From: Verrucomicrobiota bacterium
GTDB taxonomy: Bacteria; Verrucomicrobiota; Verrucomicrobiia; Limisphaerales; J093
Direction: 5' to 3'
Length of the DNA stretch: 64,000 nt
Assembly: GCA_027493615.1 (NCBI GenBank)
Contig: JAOSKK010000004.1
Location: 62,001 to 126,000, forward strand
Positions within the stretch are counted from its first letter, which is position 1, and each line of letters opens with the position of its first letter. Both the position numbers and the translations under genes were made by a program. Under the pieces are notes generated by a model, which did not search any database, was not told the DNA's origin, and was given only the letters and a program-made list of their open reading frames with translations. This document shows, piece after piece, positions 53,722 to 64,000 of the stretch.

Positions 53722-54429
53722 ATGAACTCCCCCGTCACCCTCATCACCGGCGCCGTCGGCAACCTGGGTTTTGCCACGGCGCAAACGTTCCAGACCGCGG
53801 GTCATCGGACCGTCCTGGTGGACCGTTCGCCTGACCGGTTGGCGCACGCCTTCCCCGGTCTCGTCGCCTCGGCACACCACCTGTTGGCCGGCGGCGTTGA
53901 CCTGGCCGACCCGGCCGCGCTGGATCGCCTCGTCGAGACGGTGCTGGCCCGGTTCGGTCGAGTGGACATCCTCGTTCACACGGTCGGCGCCTGGCGCGGG
54001 GGCAAACCCGTGCACGAGACCGACCTCACCGATTGGGACTTCCTCCTCTCGGTCAACCTGCGGACCACTCTGCTGTGTTGTCGCGCCGTGATCCCCCCGA
54101 TGCTGCGCCAGCAACGTGGCCGTATCATCACCGTCGCCAGCCGCGATGGCCTGGCCGGGAGCGCCGGGTTCGCCGCCTACAGCGCCTCCAAGAGCGCCGT
54201 GCTGCGTCTGAACGAGGCCCTCGCCGACGAACTCAAAGCGTCGAACCTCAACGTCAACTGCGTCCTGCCGTCCACCCTGGACACGCCGCAAAACCGCGCC
54301 GCCATGCCGGACGCAGATTTCAGAAAGTGGATCGAGCCTGCTGCCGTTGCCGAGGTGATGCTATTCCTCGCTTCCGATGCCGCCCGAGCCATCACCGGCG
54401 CCGCCCTGCCGGTTTACGGCAAGGGATGA
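53722..54429 (+). CDS. Short-chain dehydrogenase/reductase
   Basis: Intact, 235 residues. The cofactor motif is TLITGAVGNLGFATAQTF, with a slightly changed GxxxGxG. The catalytic Ser lies in IITVASRDGLAGSAGF and the Tyr/Lys in AAYSASKSAVLRL. It is a classical SDR with few distinguishing motifs; substrate unknown. It follows the palindrome of msrBA and is followed after 28 bases by the spondin-domain gene, so it may be in the same transcript as that or start its own. Confidence 0.85.
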   Translation: MNSPVTLITGAVGNLGFATAQTFQTAGHRTVLVDRSPDRLAHAFPGLVASAHHLLAGGVDLADPAALDRLVETVLARFGRVDILVHTVGAWRGGKPVHETDLTDWDFLLSVNLRTTLLCCRAVIPPMLRQQRGRIITVASRDGLAGSAGFAAYSASKSAVLRLNEALADELKASNLNVNCVLPSTLDTPQNRAAMPDADFRKWIEPAAVAEVMLFLASDAARAITGAALPVYGKG

Positions 54430-54457
54430 CGCTGCCTGTCGCCTCCTGGATGCCAGT

Positions 54458-55397
54458 ATGAGGATCCGAATAATGCTCTCGCGAACGCTCTGGGGGGCCT
54501 GGCTTGCCTTCACCGCAGAAGTCGGGGCCGGAACGATCATCCTTTCGCCGGTGGCAGACACGTTCCTCTCCGAGTTCAGTCCGGACCACAACACCGGCGG
54601 GCACACGAACGTCGCGGCGGGGGAGCGTCAGCAACGGCACACGCACGCGCGCGCTCCTGCGCTTCGACATCGCGGCGAACGTGCCCGCGGGCGCGACCAT
54701 CACGAACGTGGCGCTCCGGCTCCAGGTCACGCGGGTGATCATGGGCGGGGGCGTGCATTCGAGCTTCGACCTTCGCCGGACACTCACGCCGTGGAACGAA
54801 GGCGCGCAGACCGGCAACCTCGGCGCTCCCGCCGGTCCTGGCGAAGCGACCTGGAACCACCGCCGCGCGCCCGACGTGCCTTGGAACGCTCCCGGCGGCG
54901 CGATGGGGCTGGATTTCGCCGCAGCGGTTTGCTTCGCGTGAAGACCCCGCCGGCAGCGCGCCGCGGTTGACTGTCGAATTCACCCCGCCGGTCCCGCTGT
55001 TCCGGATTGCCCGCCTGAGCCTGGCTGAAAACCAAGTGCATTTCTGCCGTGAAGGCGAGACGGCCAGCGAGGGCATCCGGCTGATGGCCGAACTCGGCAG
55101 CCAGCCGCGTCTGCTCTCCGAAGTGAACGCCGCCATCGCCAATGGAACGGCCCACTTCACCCTCTCGGGGGCGGCATCAACCCGGCGCCCGGTTCGCGAC
55201 GCCTGGTCCTTCCCCAGGCGCTGCGCCGCGATTACCCGCGGGTGACGCTGTGTTCGATGATCGCTCCCAGCCCGGACTGGTTCGTCGGCGTGGACAGCCT
55301 GAGTCTGCTCGAGGACGGTGCCTGGGCGACCCCCAGACCGCTGGTGAACGGAGTCATCGTGCCCTTCGGCACATTCACTTTCACGCGACTGGACTGA
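54458..55397 (+). CDS. Exported DNRLRE-like / spondin-domain protein
   Basis: A signal peptide (LSRTLWGAWLAFTAEVGA) leads into a DNRLRE-type beta domain: IILSPVADTFLSEFSPDHN and RALLRFDIAANVPAGATITN, then LTPWNEGAQTGN. After it comes a short spacer and a spondin N-terminal domain whose core is SPDWFVGVDSLSLLEDGAW, followed by VPFGTFTFTRLD at the end. Frame shifts near 54620, 54940 and 55190 were read across. Spondin domains are rare in bacteria and usually found in secreted proteins. Function unknown; an adhesive or matrix role is inferred. End set by the TGA at 55395-55397. Confidence 0.7.
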
Positions 55398-55498
55398 CCC
55401 GGCGCATCGGCCTTGGCGCTGCCCTCGACCCGAGGGTGACGATGGGCCTTGCGTACCGTCAACTGCAGCTCCCATCGGATTCAGCATAGCCGCCGCAA

Positions 55499-56653
55499 AT
55501 GAACATGACCCGGCGTTCCCTGCGCCATCGCTCCCATCCACGCAGCCTCACCTCGTCGGGAGGGTTCCCCCGGCTCCGCAGCCTGCTGGCGGCCGCGGGA
55601 CTGCTGCTGATCGTGACCTCGCCGCCCGTCGGCCTCGCTACCACACCGGTGGGGTCCGCCACCGCCGACGCGACCGGCGGCACGCCCTCGACTCCTCTGG
55701 CGCCGCCGAAGCCTGGCGGATGCTCGAGCACATGCAGCCGCCGGCTGAGCCCGCCGACTGGGCGACGCGTTCGCCCACGGACGAGGCACGGCGGGAGCAT
55801 TACCAGAAGCAGGTCGAGTTCGCCTGCCAGGCCACTGATCTGGCGAGCGAGTTCTATCGGCGCTTTCCGGATCATGACCAGGCGCCCGCGGCCATGACGC
55901 TCGAAAGACGGTGGATGGCGCCGTTCCAGGAGGCCGTCCTCGAGCATCGGGCGGTGCGGTTCGAGGCCGAAGCGGCACGGGAGCACGCCGGGGATGAACT
56001 GGCCATCTGGACGGAGATCGAGCGCAAGGCGCGCGCAATGCAGGATGCATTCCCGGAAAGCTACGCCCCGAGCCAGTGGCTCCTCCGCATCGCGCGTCGG
56101 GCGGAGACCGGCCATGCCAGGAAGCTGGCCGCCGAGGTCCGGGACCGCAAGGGGCTGGCCGATTTCGTGCGGGGAGGAGGCGGTGGCGCTCCTGAAGAGG
56201 CTCGACATGGTGGGCAAACCGCTGGCGATGCAGTTCACGGCCCTGGATGGTCGCGAGGTGGACCTCGGCCAGATGAAGGGCAAGGTCGTGCTGGTAGATT
56301 TCTGGGCTTCCTGGTGTGTGCCGTGTGTCGCGGAGCTGCCCCAGATCCTGGCCACCTACGACAAGCTCCATGCGGAAGGACTCGAGGTTGTGGGCATCAG
56401 CTTCGACGAGCACCGCGAGAACCTGGTCCGCTTTCTGGCAGCGAAGCGTGTCCCCTGGCCCCAGTTCTTCGACGGCCAGGGCTGGAGCAACCGGGTCGGC
56501 CGGGAGCTCGGGATTCAGACCCTGCCCACGCTCTGGCTCGTGGACCGGCAAGGACAGCTCCGCGACCTCAACGCGCGCTCCGCCCTCGAGGACAAGGTCC
56601 GCCGGCTCCTGGCCGAGCCGTCCGATTCCAGCCCCGCGCCGAACGGAGGGTGA
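55499..56653 (+). CDS. TlpA-family thioredoxin-like protein, exported
   Basis: The N-terminus has a signal (SLLAAAGLLLIVTSPPVGLA). A helical region of about 190 residues follows (HYQKQVEFACQATDLASEFY), then a TlpA/ResA-like thioredoxin domain starting GKPLAMQFTALDGREV, with the CXXC active site in LVDFWASWCVPCVAELPQIL, VVGISFDEHRENLV and the cis-Pro region IQTLPTLWLVDRQGQL. Frame shifts near 55715 and 56170. Such proteins reduce disulfides or assist cytochrome maturation in the periplasm. It is first in a packed redox operon. Confidence 0.85.
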
Positions 56654-56702
56654 CCGTTGGCCGGGGCGTAAGGATGACTCGCCTGGACCGACTGATCGGC
56701 TG

Positions 56703-56989
56703 ATGACCGTGGTTGTTTCCCTCTTGCTGATCGGCACCGGATCCTACCTTCTCGCCGGACTCGGTTTCGCGCTGGCGTTTGTTACGGTGGGTGTTGGACG
56801 CATGGATCCTCACGCGGCGCAGGCTGGGTGGGGGTTCCGCGTCCTGATCTTTCCTGGAACCGTCTTCCTCTGGCCGCTACTGGCCCGTCGCTGGCTTCGC
56901 GGCGAGCGGATGCCGCCGATGGAACGGACTGCTCACCGGGGGGCGTGCGGTTGGAGGCAGCCTCCGCTCAGAAATCCGGGATCCCATGA
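56703..56989 (+). CDS. Small two-helix membrane protein of the redox operon
   Basis: Two membrane segments: VVSLLLIGTGSYLLAGLGFALAF (split by a short loop) and WGFRVLIFPGTVFLWPLLAR, then a basic tail. A G6 run at 56939-56944 shifts the frame; one extra G gives GVRLEAASAQKSGIP and a TGA whose bases overlap the ATG of the next gene (ATGA at 56986-56989). I do not recognise a family name. Position between TlpA-like and Rieske genes suggests it belongs to the same membrane redox complex. Confidence 0.65.
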
Positions 56990-57141
56990 CCCGCATGCAT
57001 CGTCAGTCACATCGTTACGCCGTGCTCGCGCTTGCCCTGCTGCTGCCGCTGGTGTTGGTGCTGGGCTTGTGGGCTCGACGCCCCGTTCCGGTGGCCTCTG
57101 CCGACGTGGCCTCTTGGGAGGCCAACCTTCCACCCCGCTGA
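56986..57141 (+). CDS. Very small single-helix membrane protein
   Basis: A 51-residue ORF: MTRMHRQSHRYAVLALALLL, then a hydrophobic stretch through LVLVLGLWARRPVP, and a short outside tail with SWEANLPP. It starts inside the stop of the previous gene and ends 3 bases before the next ATG at 57145, which is strong positional support for a real gene. One membrane helix, N-terminus inside by the positive-inside rule. Function unknown. Confidence 0.65.
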   Translation: MTRMHRQSHRYAVLALALLLPLVLVLGLWARRPVPVASADVASWEANLPPR

Positions 57142-57144
57142 GCG

Positions 57145-58345
57145 ATGGGCCTGCAGTACCAAGCCGTCCAGTGGAACCGCCAGAAGCGGCTCTACGACAG
57201 CGTCCTGGCCGCGGGCGTGGGCGGATTTCTGGTGCTATTCCTCGGCGTGACCAAGGCGCTGCACCCGACAATCACCGATGAGATCCTCCTGATGCGGGCC
57301 ACGAGCTGCGCCGCGTTTCTCCTCTTGCACTTCGTCCTCAGTGTGGGGCCGCTTTGCCGGCTGAACCCGCGCTTCCTGCCGTTGCTCTACAACCGTCGCC
57401 ACGCCGGCGTCACGATGGCCTTCCTCGGACTCGCCCATGGCGTTCTGGCGATGGCGACCTACCACGCGGGCGGCGACCTCAATCCGCTGTTGAGTGTCTT
57501 CCTCTCCGAGCGGTTCACCGGGCCGCTGTCCACGCTGCCGTTCCAACCGTTTGGATTTGTCGCGCTGGCGATCATCCTCCTCATGGCGGCGACCAGCCAC
57601 GATTTCTGGCTGGCGAACCTGACCGCGCCTGTCTGGAAGACGCTGCACATGCTGGTGTACCTCGCCTATGCCCTCCTGGTCGTCCATGTGACTTTCGGCG
57701 TTCTGCAGGCCGAAACCCACCCCGCCCTGGCGATCGCGACGGGCCTGGGTCTCACGACCGTGACTGGATTGCACCTCGCTGCGGCCTTCAAGGAACGCCC
57801 GCTGGACGTCCCCGCGGAGGCGGCCAGTCGGAGATCCGTGACCGATCGCACCCACACCGCTTCGCCGCCGCCGCGGTCCGCGATCACCCCGGGACTGGCG
57901 CGCGGGCCTGCGGTTTGCGGCACCGACCACGTCCTGGTGGAGGTGTGTGCCGTGGCGGACATCCCCGAGAAGCGCGCCCGCATCGTCTGTCTTTCCGGTG
58001 AGCGCGTCGCGATCTTCAAGTATGACGGTCGGATCTCCGCCGTCTCGAACGTGTGCCAGCACCAGAACGGGCCGCTGGGGGAAGGGAAGATCCTCGACGG
58101 CTGCATCACCTGCCCCTGGCACGGGTACCAGTACCTCCCGGACACGGGCGCGTCGCCACCGCCCTTCCGCGAGCAGGTCCCGACGTTCAACGTGCAGGTC
58201 AGCGGCGGTCGCGTCTACGTGGATCCCCGGCCCAATCGACCGGGGGGCGCGGGCGGAACCTGCGCTGGTCGGGGAGGGGGAATCTGCCACGCTCCTCCAG
58301 GGCAAGGAGCGTGCCGGACGGCAGGAAATGCTCGTACCGCCATGA
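57145..58345 (+). CDS. Ferric reductase-like transmembrane / Rieske [2Fe-2S] fusion protein
   Basis: The first 215 residues form a ferric-reductase-like heme b membrane domain with His in several helices (FLLLHFVLSVGPL, FLGLAHGVLAMATYH, KTLHMLVYLAYALLVVHVTF). The rest is a Rieske domain (residues about 255-370): NVCQHQNGPLGEGKI and CITCPWHGYQYLP give C-x-H and C-x2-H. A G6 run near 58243 shifts the frame; corrected, the gene ends GKERAGRQEMLVPP with TGA at 58345, overlapping the next ATG. Electron flow between heme b and the [2Fe-2S] cluster across the membrane is likely. It resembles no complete complex I know by name. Confidence 0.82.
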
Positions 58346-59115
58346 ACGACGATTTCTACGTGGGTTGGATGGACCAGGCCCCTCCTGGGCACGCCCGGCT
58401 GGCGCGCCGGTTTGCGCTGGGTGTGCTGGGGGTGGCGGTTCTGCTCGGTGCGGCGATCGCCGGGGCGCAGCGCCTCATTGGCGTCGCCTACTTCGAATGG
58501 GGCCACGTGCGGGAGTTCACCGGGGTACTCCACGCGGATCCCTATCCGCATCTGGTGCTCCCTGGGGGAGAGACCGAGGCCAGCGGCAAGGCCGCCTGGC
58601 TGGCCGCCCCGCTGGTGGCGCCTTACAAGTTCGGTGTCGGACGGACGGACATCGAACCGTTCGACGGTCAGGCCGTTACCCTGCGCGCCACCCGCATCCG
58701 CCGCGACGGCCACCTCCTGCTCGAACTCGAACCGGGTTCGATCCAACCAGCGACGCTCTCGATTCCGGCCGAGATCGCCGAGCCCGTCGTGGTGTCCTTG
58801 GGTCGCCACGTGTTCCAGGGGGAGATCGTCGACAGCAAGTGCTGGATGGGAGTGATGAATCCAGGGGTGCTCACGCCCCACCGCGCGTGCGCTGTCCGCT
58901 GTATCAGCGGTGGCGTGCCGCCCATGTTGCTCGTGCGACGGGCAGGCCGGCCGCCCCTCAACCTGCTGCTGGTCTCGCCCGACGACCAGCCCGTGAACGA
59001 TCAGGTGCTGGACCTCGTGGCCGAACCGGTCGAGGTCACCGGCGACGTGGTCCGCCAGGGCGAACTGCTCACCCTTCGGTGCGACCCGGCCTCGATCCGG
59101 CGCCGCCCGCCTTAG
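58342..59115 (+). CDS. Membrane-anchored Cys-motif protein next to Rieske fusion
   Basis: 257 residues: a short cytoplasmic start (MNDDFYVGWMDQAPPGHARL), one membrane helix (FALGVLGVAVLLGAAIAGA), then a periplasmic beta-rich domain. Its notable motif is GEIVDSKCWMGVMNPG followed by TPHRACAVRCISGGVPPMLL, three Cys that could bind a metal or heme. I have seen this motif beside Rieske/ferric-reductase-like proteins but do not know a reaction. The ATGA overlap with the Rieske fusion implies equal expression and a shared complex. Confidence 0.7.
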   Translation: MNDDFYVGWMDQAPPGHARLARRFALGVLGVAVLLGAAIAGAQRLIGVAYFEWGHVREFTGVLHADPYPHLVLPGGETEASGKAAWLAAPLVAPYKFGVGRTDIEPFDGQAVTLRATRIRRDGHLLLELEPGSIQPATLSIPAEIAEPVVVSLGRHVFQGEIVDSKCWMGVMNPGVLTPHRACAVRCISGGVPPMLLVRRAGRPPLNLLLVSPDDQPVNDQVLDLVAEPVEVTGDVVRQGELLTLRCDPASIRRRPP

Positions 59116-59154
59116 GCATCAGCCTCGAGGCCAGCCCGTCTCCGACTCCCGAGT

Positions 59155-59738
59155 GTGACACCTGTCCCGGTCATCCTGGTCGTCGCCGACATCAGCGGCT
59201 ACACCCGCTACCTCATGGCCAACGCCAGGACCTCGCCCACAGCCAGGCGATCATCAGCGACCTGATCGAGACCGTCCTGCGCGAGGTTGAACCGCCGCTG
59301 GCGGTGGCGAAACTCGAAGGCGACGCGGTGTTCTTCTCCGGGCGTAAGACCACGACCGACCCGCTGCCTCGCGAACAACGTCGCGCCCTCGGGCAACGTC
59401 TGGTCCGCTTCCTCGATGCCTTTCGTCAACGGGTGCACGAGCTCGAACAAGCCACCCTCTGCCGGTGCAGCGCCTGCCGGCACATCGGCGGCCTTAAGCT
59501 CAAGTTGATTGCCCACAGCGGCGAGGCGCTCTTTCACCGGATCGACGGCCACGAGGAACTGGCGGGTCCCGATGTGATCATCGTCCACCGCTTGCTGAAG
59601 AACTCGGTCGCCGCGTCCGAATACATCCTGCTCACCGAGCCGGCCGCGGGGGACGTCGAACTGCCGCACCCCCTGCAACTCCGGTCCGCAGAGGAACACG
59701 TCGCCGACATCGGCGTGCTGCGCATGGGTGTGCGATGA
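59155..59738 (+). CDS. DUF2652 (class III cyclase-like) protein
   Basis: The start is PVPVILVVADISGYTRYLMA, the beta-alpha opening of adenylate/guanylate cyclase-like folds, with the metal Asp in ADISGYT. Then AIISDLIETVLREVEPPLAVA and KLEGDAVFFSG, and a Cys pair CRCSACRHIGGLKLKLIAHSG. A frame shift near 59225 breaks it after the first 22 residues. DUF2652 proteins are related to class III cyclases but may not be catalytic. The GTG start at 59155 is the only one that gives the family opening. Confidence 0.75.
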
Positions 59739-60172
59739 TACCGGCCAGGAACACGACTGGAAGAGGGCCCACGACGAACCCCTCCGCGAACTGGAGCACG
59801 GACTTGCAGTCCGCAGTGCGCACAAAGGCCTCGCGGTTGCGGGTTGCACGCCCGCACTCGATGCCCACGCATCCCCGCTGGGTGTGTCGCCAAAGCAACA
59901 ACCAGCCTCGTTCCTGGCTCGGTGCGCCCGCGCCGCACGCTGGCATGCTTGGCTCTGGTTCAGCCCACTGTGGGCCGACCGCGCGCGGCGCGCGCCCGGG
60001 CATAACGCGTTGGCAGCGTTCTCGGTCCTGGCCGCGCCGTTGTTCCTCCCGGCGGGCCTGGTGCTCTTGGCCCTGCGCTTCGTCGCGCGGGAACTGCGCC
60101 CCCGCCACACCTCACCCGCTTCCGTCGCGGCCTGGCCAGGTTCGCCCCCGCCGCGCGATGCATGATGGCGGC
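59739..60172. other. Region with no firm gene; hydrophobic ORF only
   Basis: An open frame from 59728 to 60165 contains one hydrophobic stretch, FSVLAAPLFLPAGLVLLALRF, followed by basic residues, but the first 100 residues look like random GC-rich translation. It could be a shrunken membrane protein or nothing. The upstream part has a sequence (TDLQSAVRTKASRL in one frame) of a kind I have seen as repeated non-coding DNA in related genomes. Confidence 0.35.
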
Positions 60173-60838
60173 ATGCCTCCGATGAAAGCCCCACCCGAAA
60201 CCGCCTCAACCCTCCGACACCGGGCTGCTTTCCGGACTCGCCGCCACGCCGTCTGGAGCAAGCGAACCTGGATCGGCCTGATCGCCCACTTGTGGCTGTC
60301 GGCCTCGGTCCTCGCGCAGCAGGTCACCGAGGTGGGCCCCATCGGTTTGACCGTGGCCCACCTGGACCGGCCGCTCGCGTTCTTCACGAACGCCCTGCCG
60401 TTCGAACTCGAGGCAGTCACCCACCAAAGCGGTGACGGCTGGGACCAGCTCTATGCGCTCGATCGAGTGGACGCGCGCCAGGCCACCTTGAAGTTGGGGG
60501 AGGAGCGCATCACCCTCACGGAGCATCGGACCCGACCGGGCCGTCCCATCCCGCCCGATTCGCGCAGTCTGGATCACTGGTTCCAGCACATCGCCATCGT
60601 GGTCAGCGACACCGAGGCGAGCCTCCGGTTCTATCGGGATGTGCTCGGGTTCCGGGTGGCGGGTGGGGCGGAGAATCATGGGGTCGAGCAGGAGCACCTG
60701 AACCAGGTCTTCGGCGCGCGCTTGCGCATCACCGCACTCCGCGCCCCGCGCGGGCCCGGGATCGAGTTCCTCGAATTCCGGGACTCCGATGGTCACGCGC
60801 TGCAACTAGTCGAGCCGGCCCCAGACTCGCGTCCGTAG
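60173..60838 (+). CDS. Exported VOC-family protein
   Basis: 221 residues with a signal (LIAHLWLSASVLAQQ), then two VOC half-domains: VGPIGLTVAHLDRPLAFFTN and HIAIVVSDTEASLRFYRDVL, followed by GPGIEFLEFRDSDGHALQLV. Intact frame. Export of a glyoxalase-fold protein is uncommon. A substrate cannot be inferred. The start at ATG 60173 leaves a 35-residue leader before the hydrophobic segment; ATG 60182 is close behind. Confidence 0.75.
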   Translation: MPPMKAPPETASTLRHRAAFRTRRHAVWSKRTWIGLIAHLWLSASVLAQQVTEVGPIGLTVAHLDRPLAFFTNALPFELEAVTHQSGDGWDQLYALDRVDARQATLKLGEERITLTEHRTRPGRPIPPDSRSLDHWFQHIAIVVSDTEASLRFYRDVLGFRVAGGAENHGVEQEHLNQVFGARLRITALRAPRGPGIEFLEFRDSDGHALQLVEPAPDSRP

Positions 60839-61000
60839 CCCACATTGGTCGAGCGGACCAGCGTGGGCCGCAAGGCCAGCTCCGGCAACCGGACGTCTCG
60901 GCGGTCGCTGACCTTGACTCCGGCCCAGGAGGGCCACCCCTGCCCGGGGGTGTGCGCTGGCCGGGATTCTCGACCGCCGCAACGTTGCACCCTCGCCCTA

Positions 61001-61354
61001 TCATGCATCCATCCATGGTCGCAGATCTCCTCGTGTCGGTCGTGTTCGCGGGGATGACTGGGGAAGCGGTGGCTCTGACGCGCACTTTGACGCTCGACGG
61101 CGCCCAGAAGGCCGCGGAAGCTGCCGCGTCGCCTCGATCACCTGGCGGAAGAAGGGGTGGCGCACCGACCGCTCAGTGACCATGTCCACGGGGCGTCCGA
61201 ACAAGGCCTCGAGCTCGTGGGCCAGCCCAAAGTAGTTCTCGGTGTAGTCCGCCGGTGACGACTCATCGAGCGCCACCAGGAAATCGAGGTCGCTGGCCTC
61301 TGGCCGGAAACGGGCGCTCGCCGCGGAGCCAGAGAACCGAGCTATCGAGGACAC
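61001..61354 (-). CDS. MNT-type nucleotidyltransferase, C-terminus altered
   Basis: The core is [20 protein letters not shown], the G-S motif followed by D-x-D of MNT/KNTase nucleotidyltransferases, then [20 protein letters not shown] and [13 protein letters not shown]. Normal members end soon after that (often LYAA), but this ORF continues with about 40 unrelated residues read antisense to the truncated HbpS-like gene. I start at GTG 61354; the open frame goes to 61477. No HEPN partner was found. It may be functional, because the active motifs are complete. Confidence 0.65.
   Translation of the reverse strand: MSSIARFSGSAASARFRPEASDLDFLVALDESSPADYTENYFGLAHELEALFGRPVDMVTERSVRHPFFRQVIEATRQLPRPSGRRRASKCASEPPLPQSSPRTRPTRGDLRPWMDA
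61003..61180 (+). pseudogene. Truncated GlcG/HbpS-like (heme-binding) protein gene
   Basis: The first 46 residues read [20 protein letters not shown] and [20 protein letters not shown], which fits an exported GlcG/HbpS-like protein (typical opening [13 protein letters not shown]). After [10 protein letters not shown] the family pattern stops and the frame ends at 61180, while a normal member is about 150 residues. The bases from about 61129 on are the antisense of a nucleotidyltransferase gene, so a rearrangement has cut it. This is a family judgement from a short match. Confidence 0.5.
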
Positions 61355-61373
61355 ACGATGGTTTGATCGCTTG

Positions 61374-63936
<2,563 letters not shown>

Positions 63937-64000
63937 CCACGACCACGCTCACCCGGACCGGCAGGGTCGGACGTCTTCCCTCGACGGCGGTCGCCTTCAC

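Noticed and set aside
57145..59115. One 656-residue protein fusing the Rieske protein with the next gene
   Set aside because: The fusion arises only from a G6 run near 58243. Correcting one base gives a stop that overlaps the next ATG, a normal gene boundary.
63937..64000. Possible end of a leftward gene at the window edge
   Set aside because: The minus frame is open to the edge and would stop within the activator end, but about 20 visible codons give no family evidence.

Overview
The window is a very GC-rich bacterial chromosome segment that looks like Verrucomicrobiota, most likely a Limisphaerales/Pedosphaera-type genome. The reasons are the very large secreted proteins built from LamG, Ig-like, lamin-tail, CotH and anchor domains, a DUF1559-like pseudopilin (37304-38089), an HzsA-related beta-propeller cytochrome, a secreted PQQ-like propeller, DUF1080, and propeller-type sensor kinases. 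No rRNA, tRNA or CRISPR was recognised. Placement rests on family content only.

A major feature is that most long genes are split by single-base frame shifts. Wherever I traced the bases, the shift lay in or next to a run of G, C or A, and the reading resumed in the same protein family. I read this mainly as homopolymer error in the assembly, so I give each such gene as one feature with its shifts noted. True lesions are different: an IS630-family element (5699-6788, TA duplication) splits the PQQ-like gene, and an ISL3-family element (47048-48522, 8-bp duplication) splits a GH63-like glucosidase. Two other spots look like recombination scars: a shortened alpha/beta-hydrolase at 40044 and a truncated GlcG/HbpS gene abutting a nucleotidyltransferase at 61003.

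Layout: 1-7112 holds a secreted protein end, a VOC protein, the HzsA-like cytochrome and the PQQ-like protein. 7402-11903 is a LamG/Ig/anchor protein with three near-identical ~165-residue repeats. 12186-15938 is a propeller histidine kinase with a NarL-type regulator. 16073-18690 holds an amidohydrolase and an exported protein. 18864-21060 is an OmpR-type two-component pair, followed by an 11-bp-phased TTTCAT operator candidate in front of a giant HExxH metalloprotease (to 25530). 25618-31161 is a translationally coupled AmmeMemoRadiSam operon: an exported Memo-AMMECR1 fusion, a membrane spermidine-synthase-like protein, a small membrane protein and a Tat-signal radical SAM enzyme. 31401-38089 holds a small lipoprotein, a ~1,800-residue CotH/lamin-tail protein and the pseudopilin. 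38126-42495 carries DUF1080, DUF7309/6930-like, methyltransferase, Cys-rich and PD-(D/E)XK-like genes. 42569-44462 is a coupled operon for an ornithine-lipid-type pathway with a zinc-finger protein in front.

44692-54429 is a sugar/polyol and oxidative-stress run: SDR, glucosidase, MIP channel, GMC oxidoreductase, MsrB-MsrA fusion, SDR. 54458-59738 leads from a spondin-domain protein into a tightly packed redox module: TlpA-like thioredoxin, two tiny membrane proteins, a ferric-reductase-like/Rieske fusion, a membrane-anchored Cys protein and a DUF2652 cyclase-like protein. 60173-63936 ends the window with a secreted VOC protein, the scarred locus and a PAS-GAF sigma-54 activator. A 74-bp perfect-arm palindrome (1577-1650) and its inverted relative (11946-12030), plus a second palindrome type at the msrBA end, are dispersed extragenic elements.
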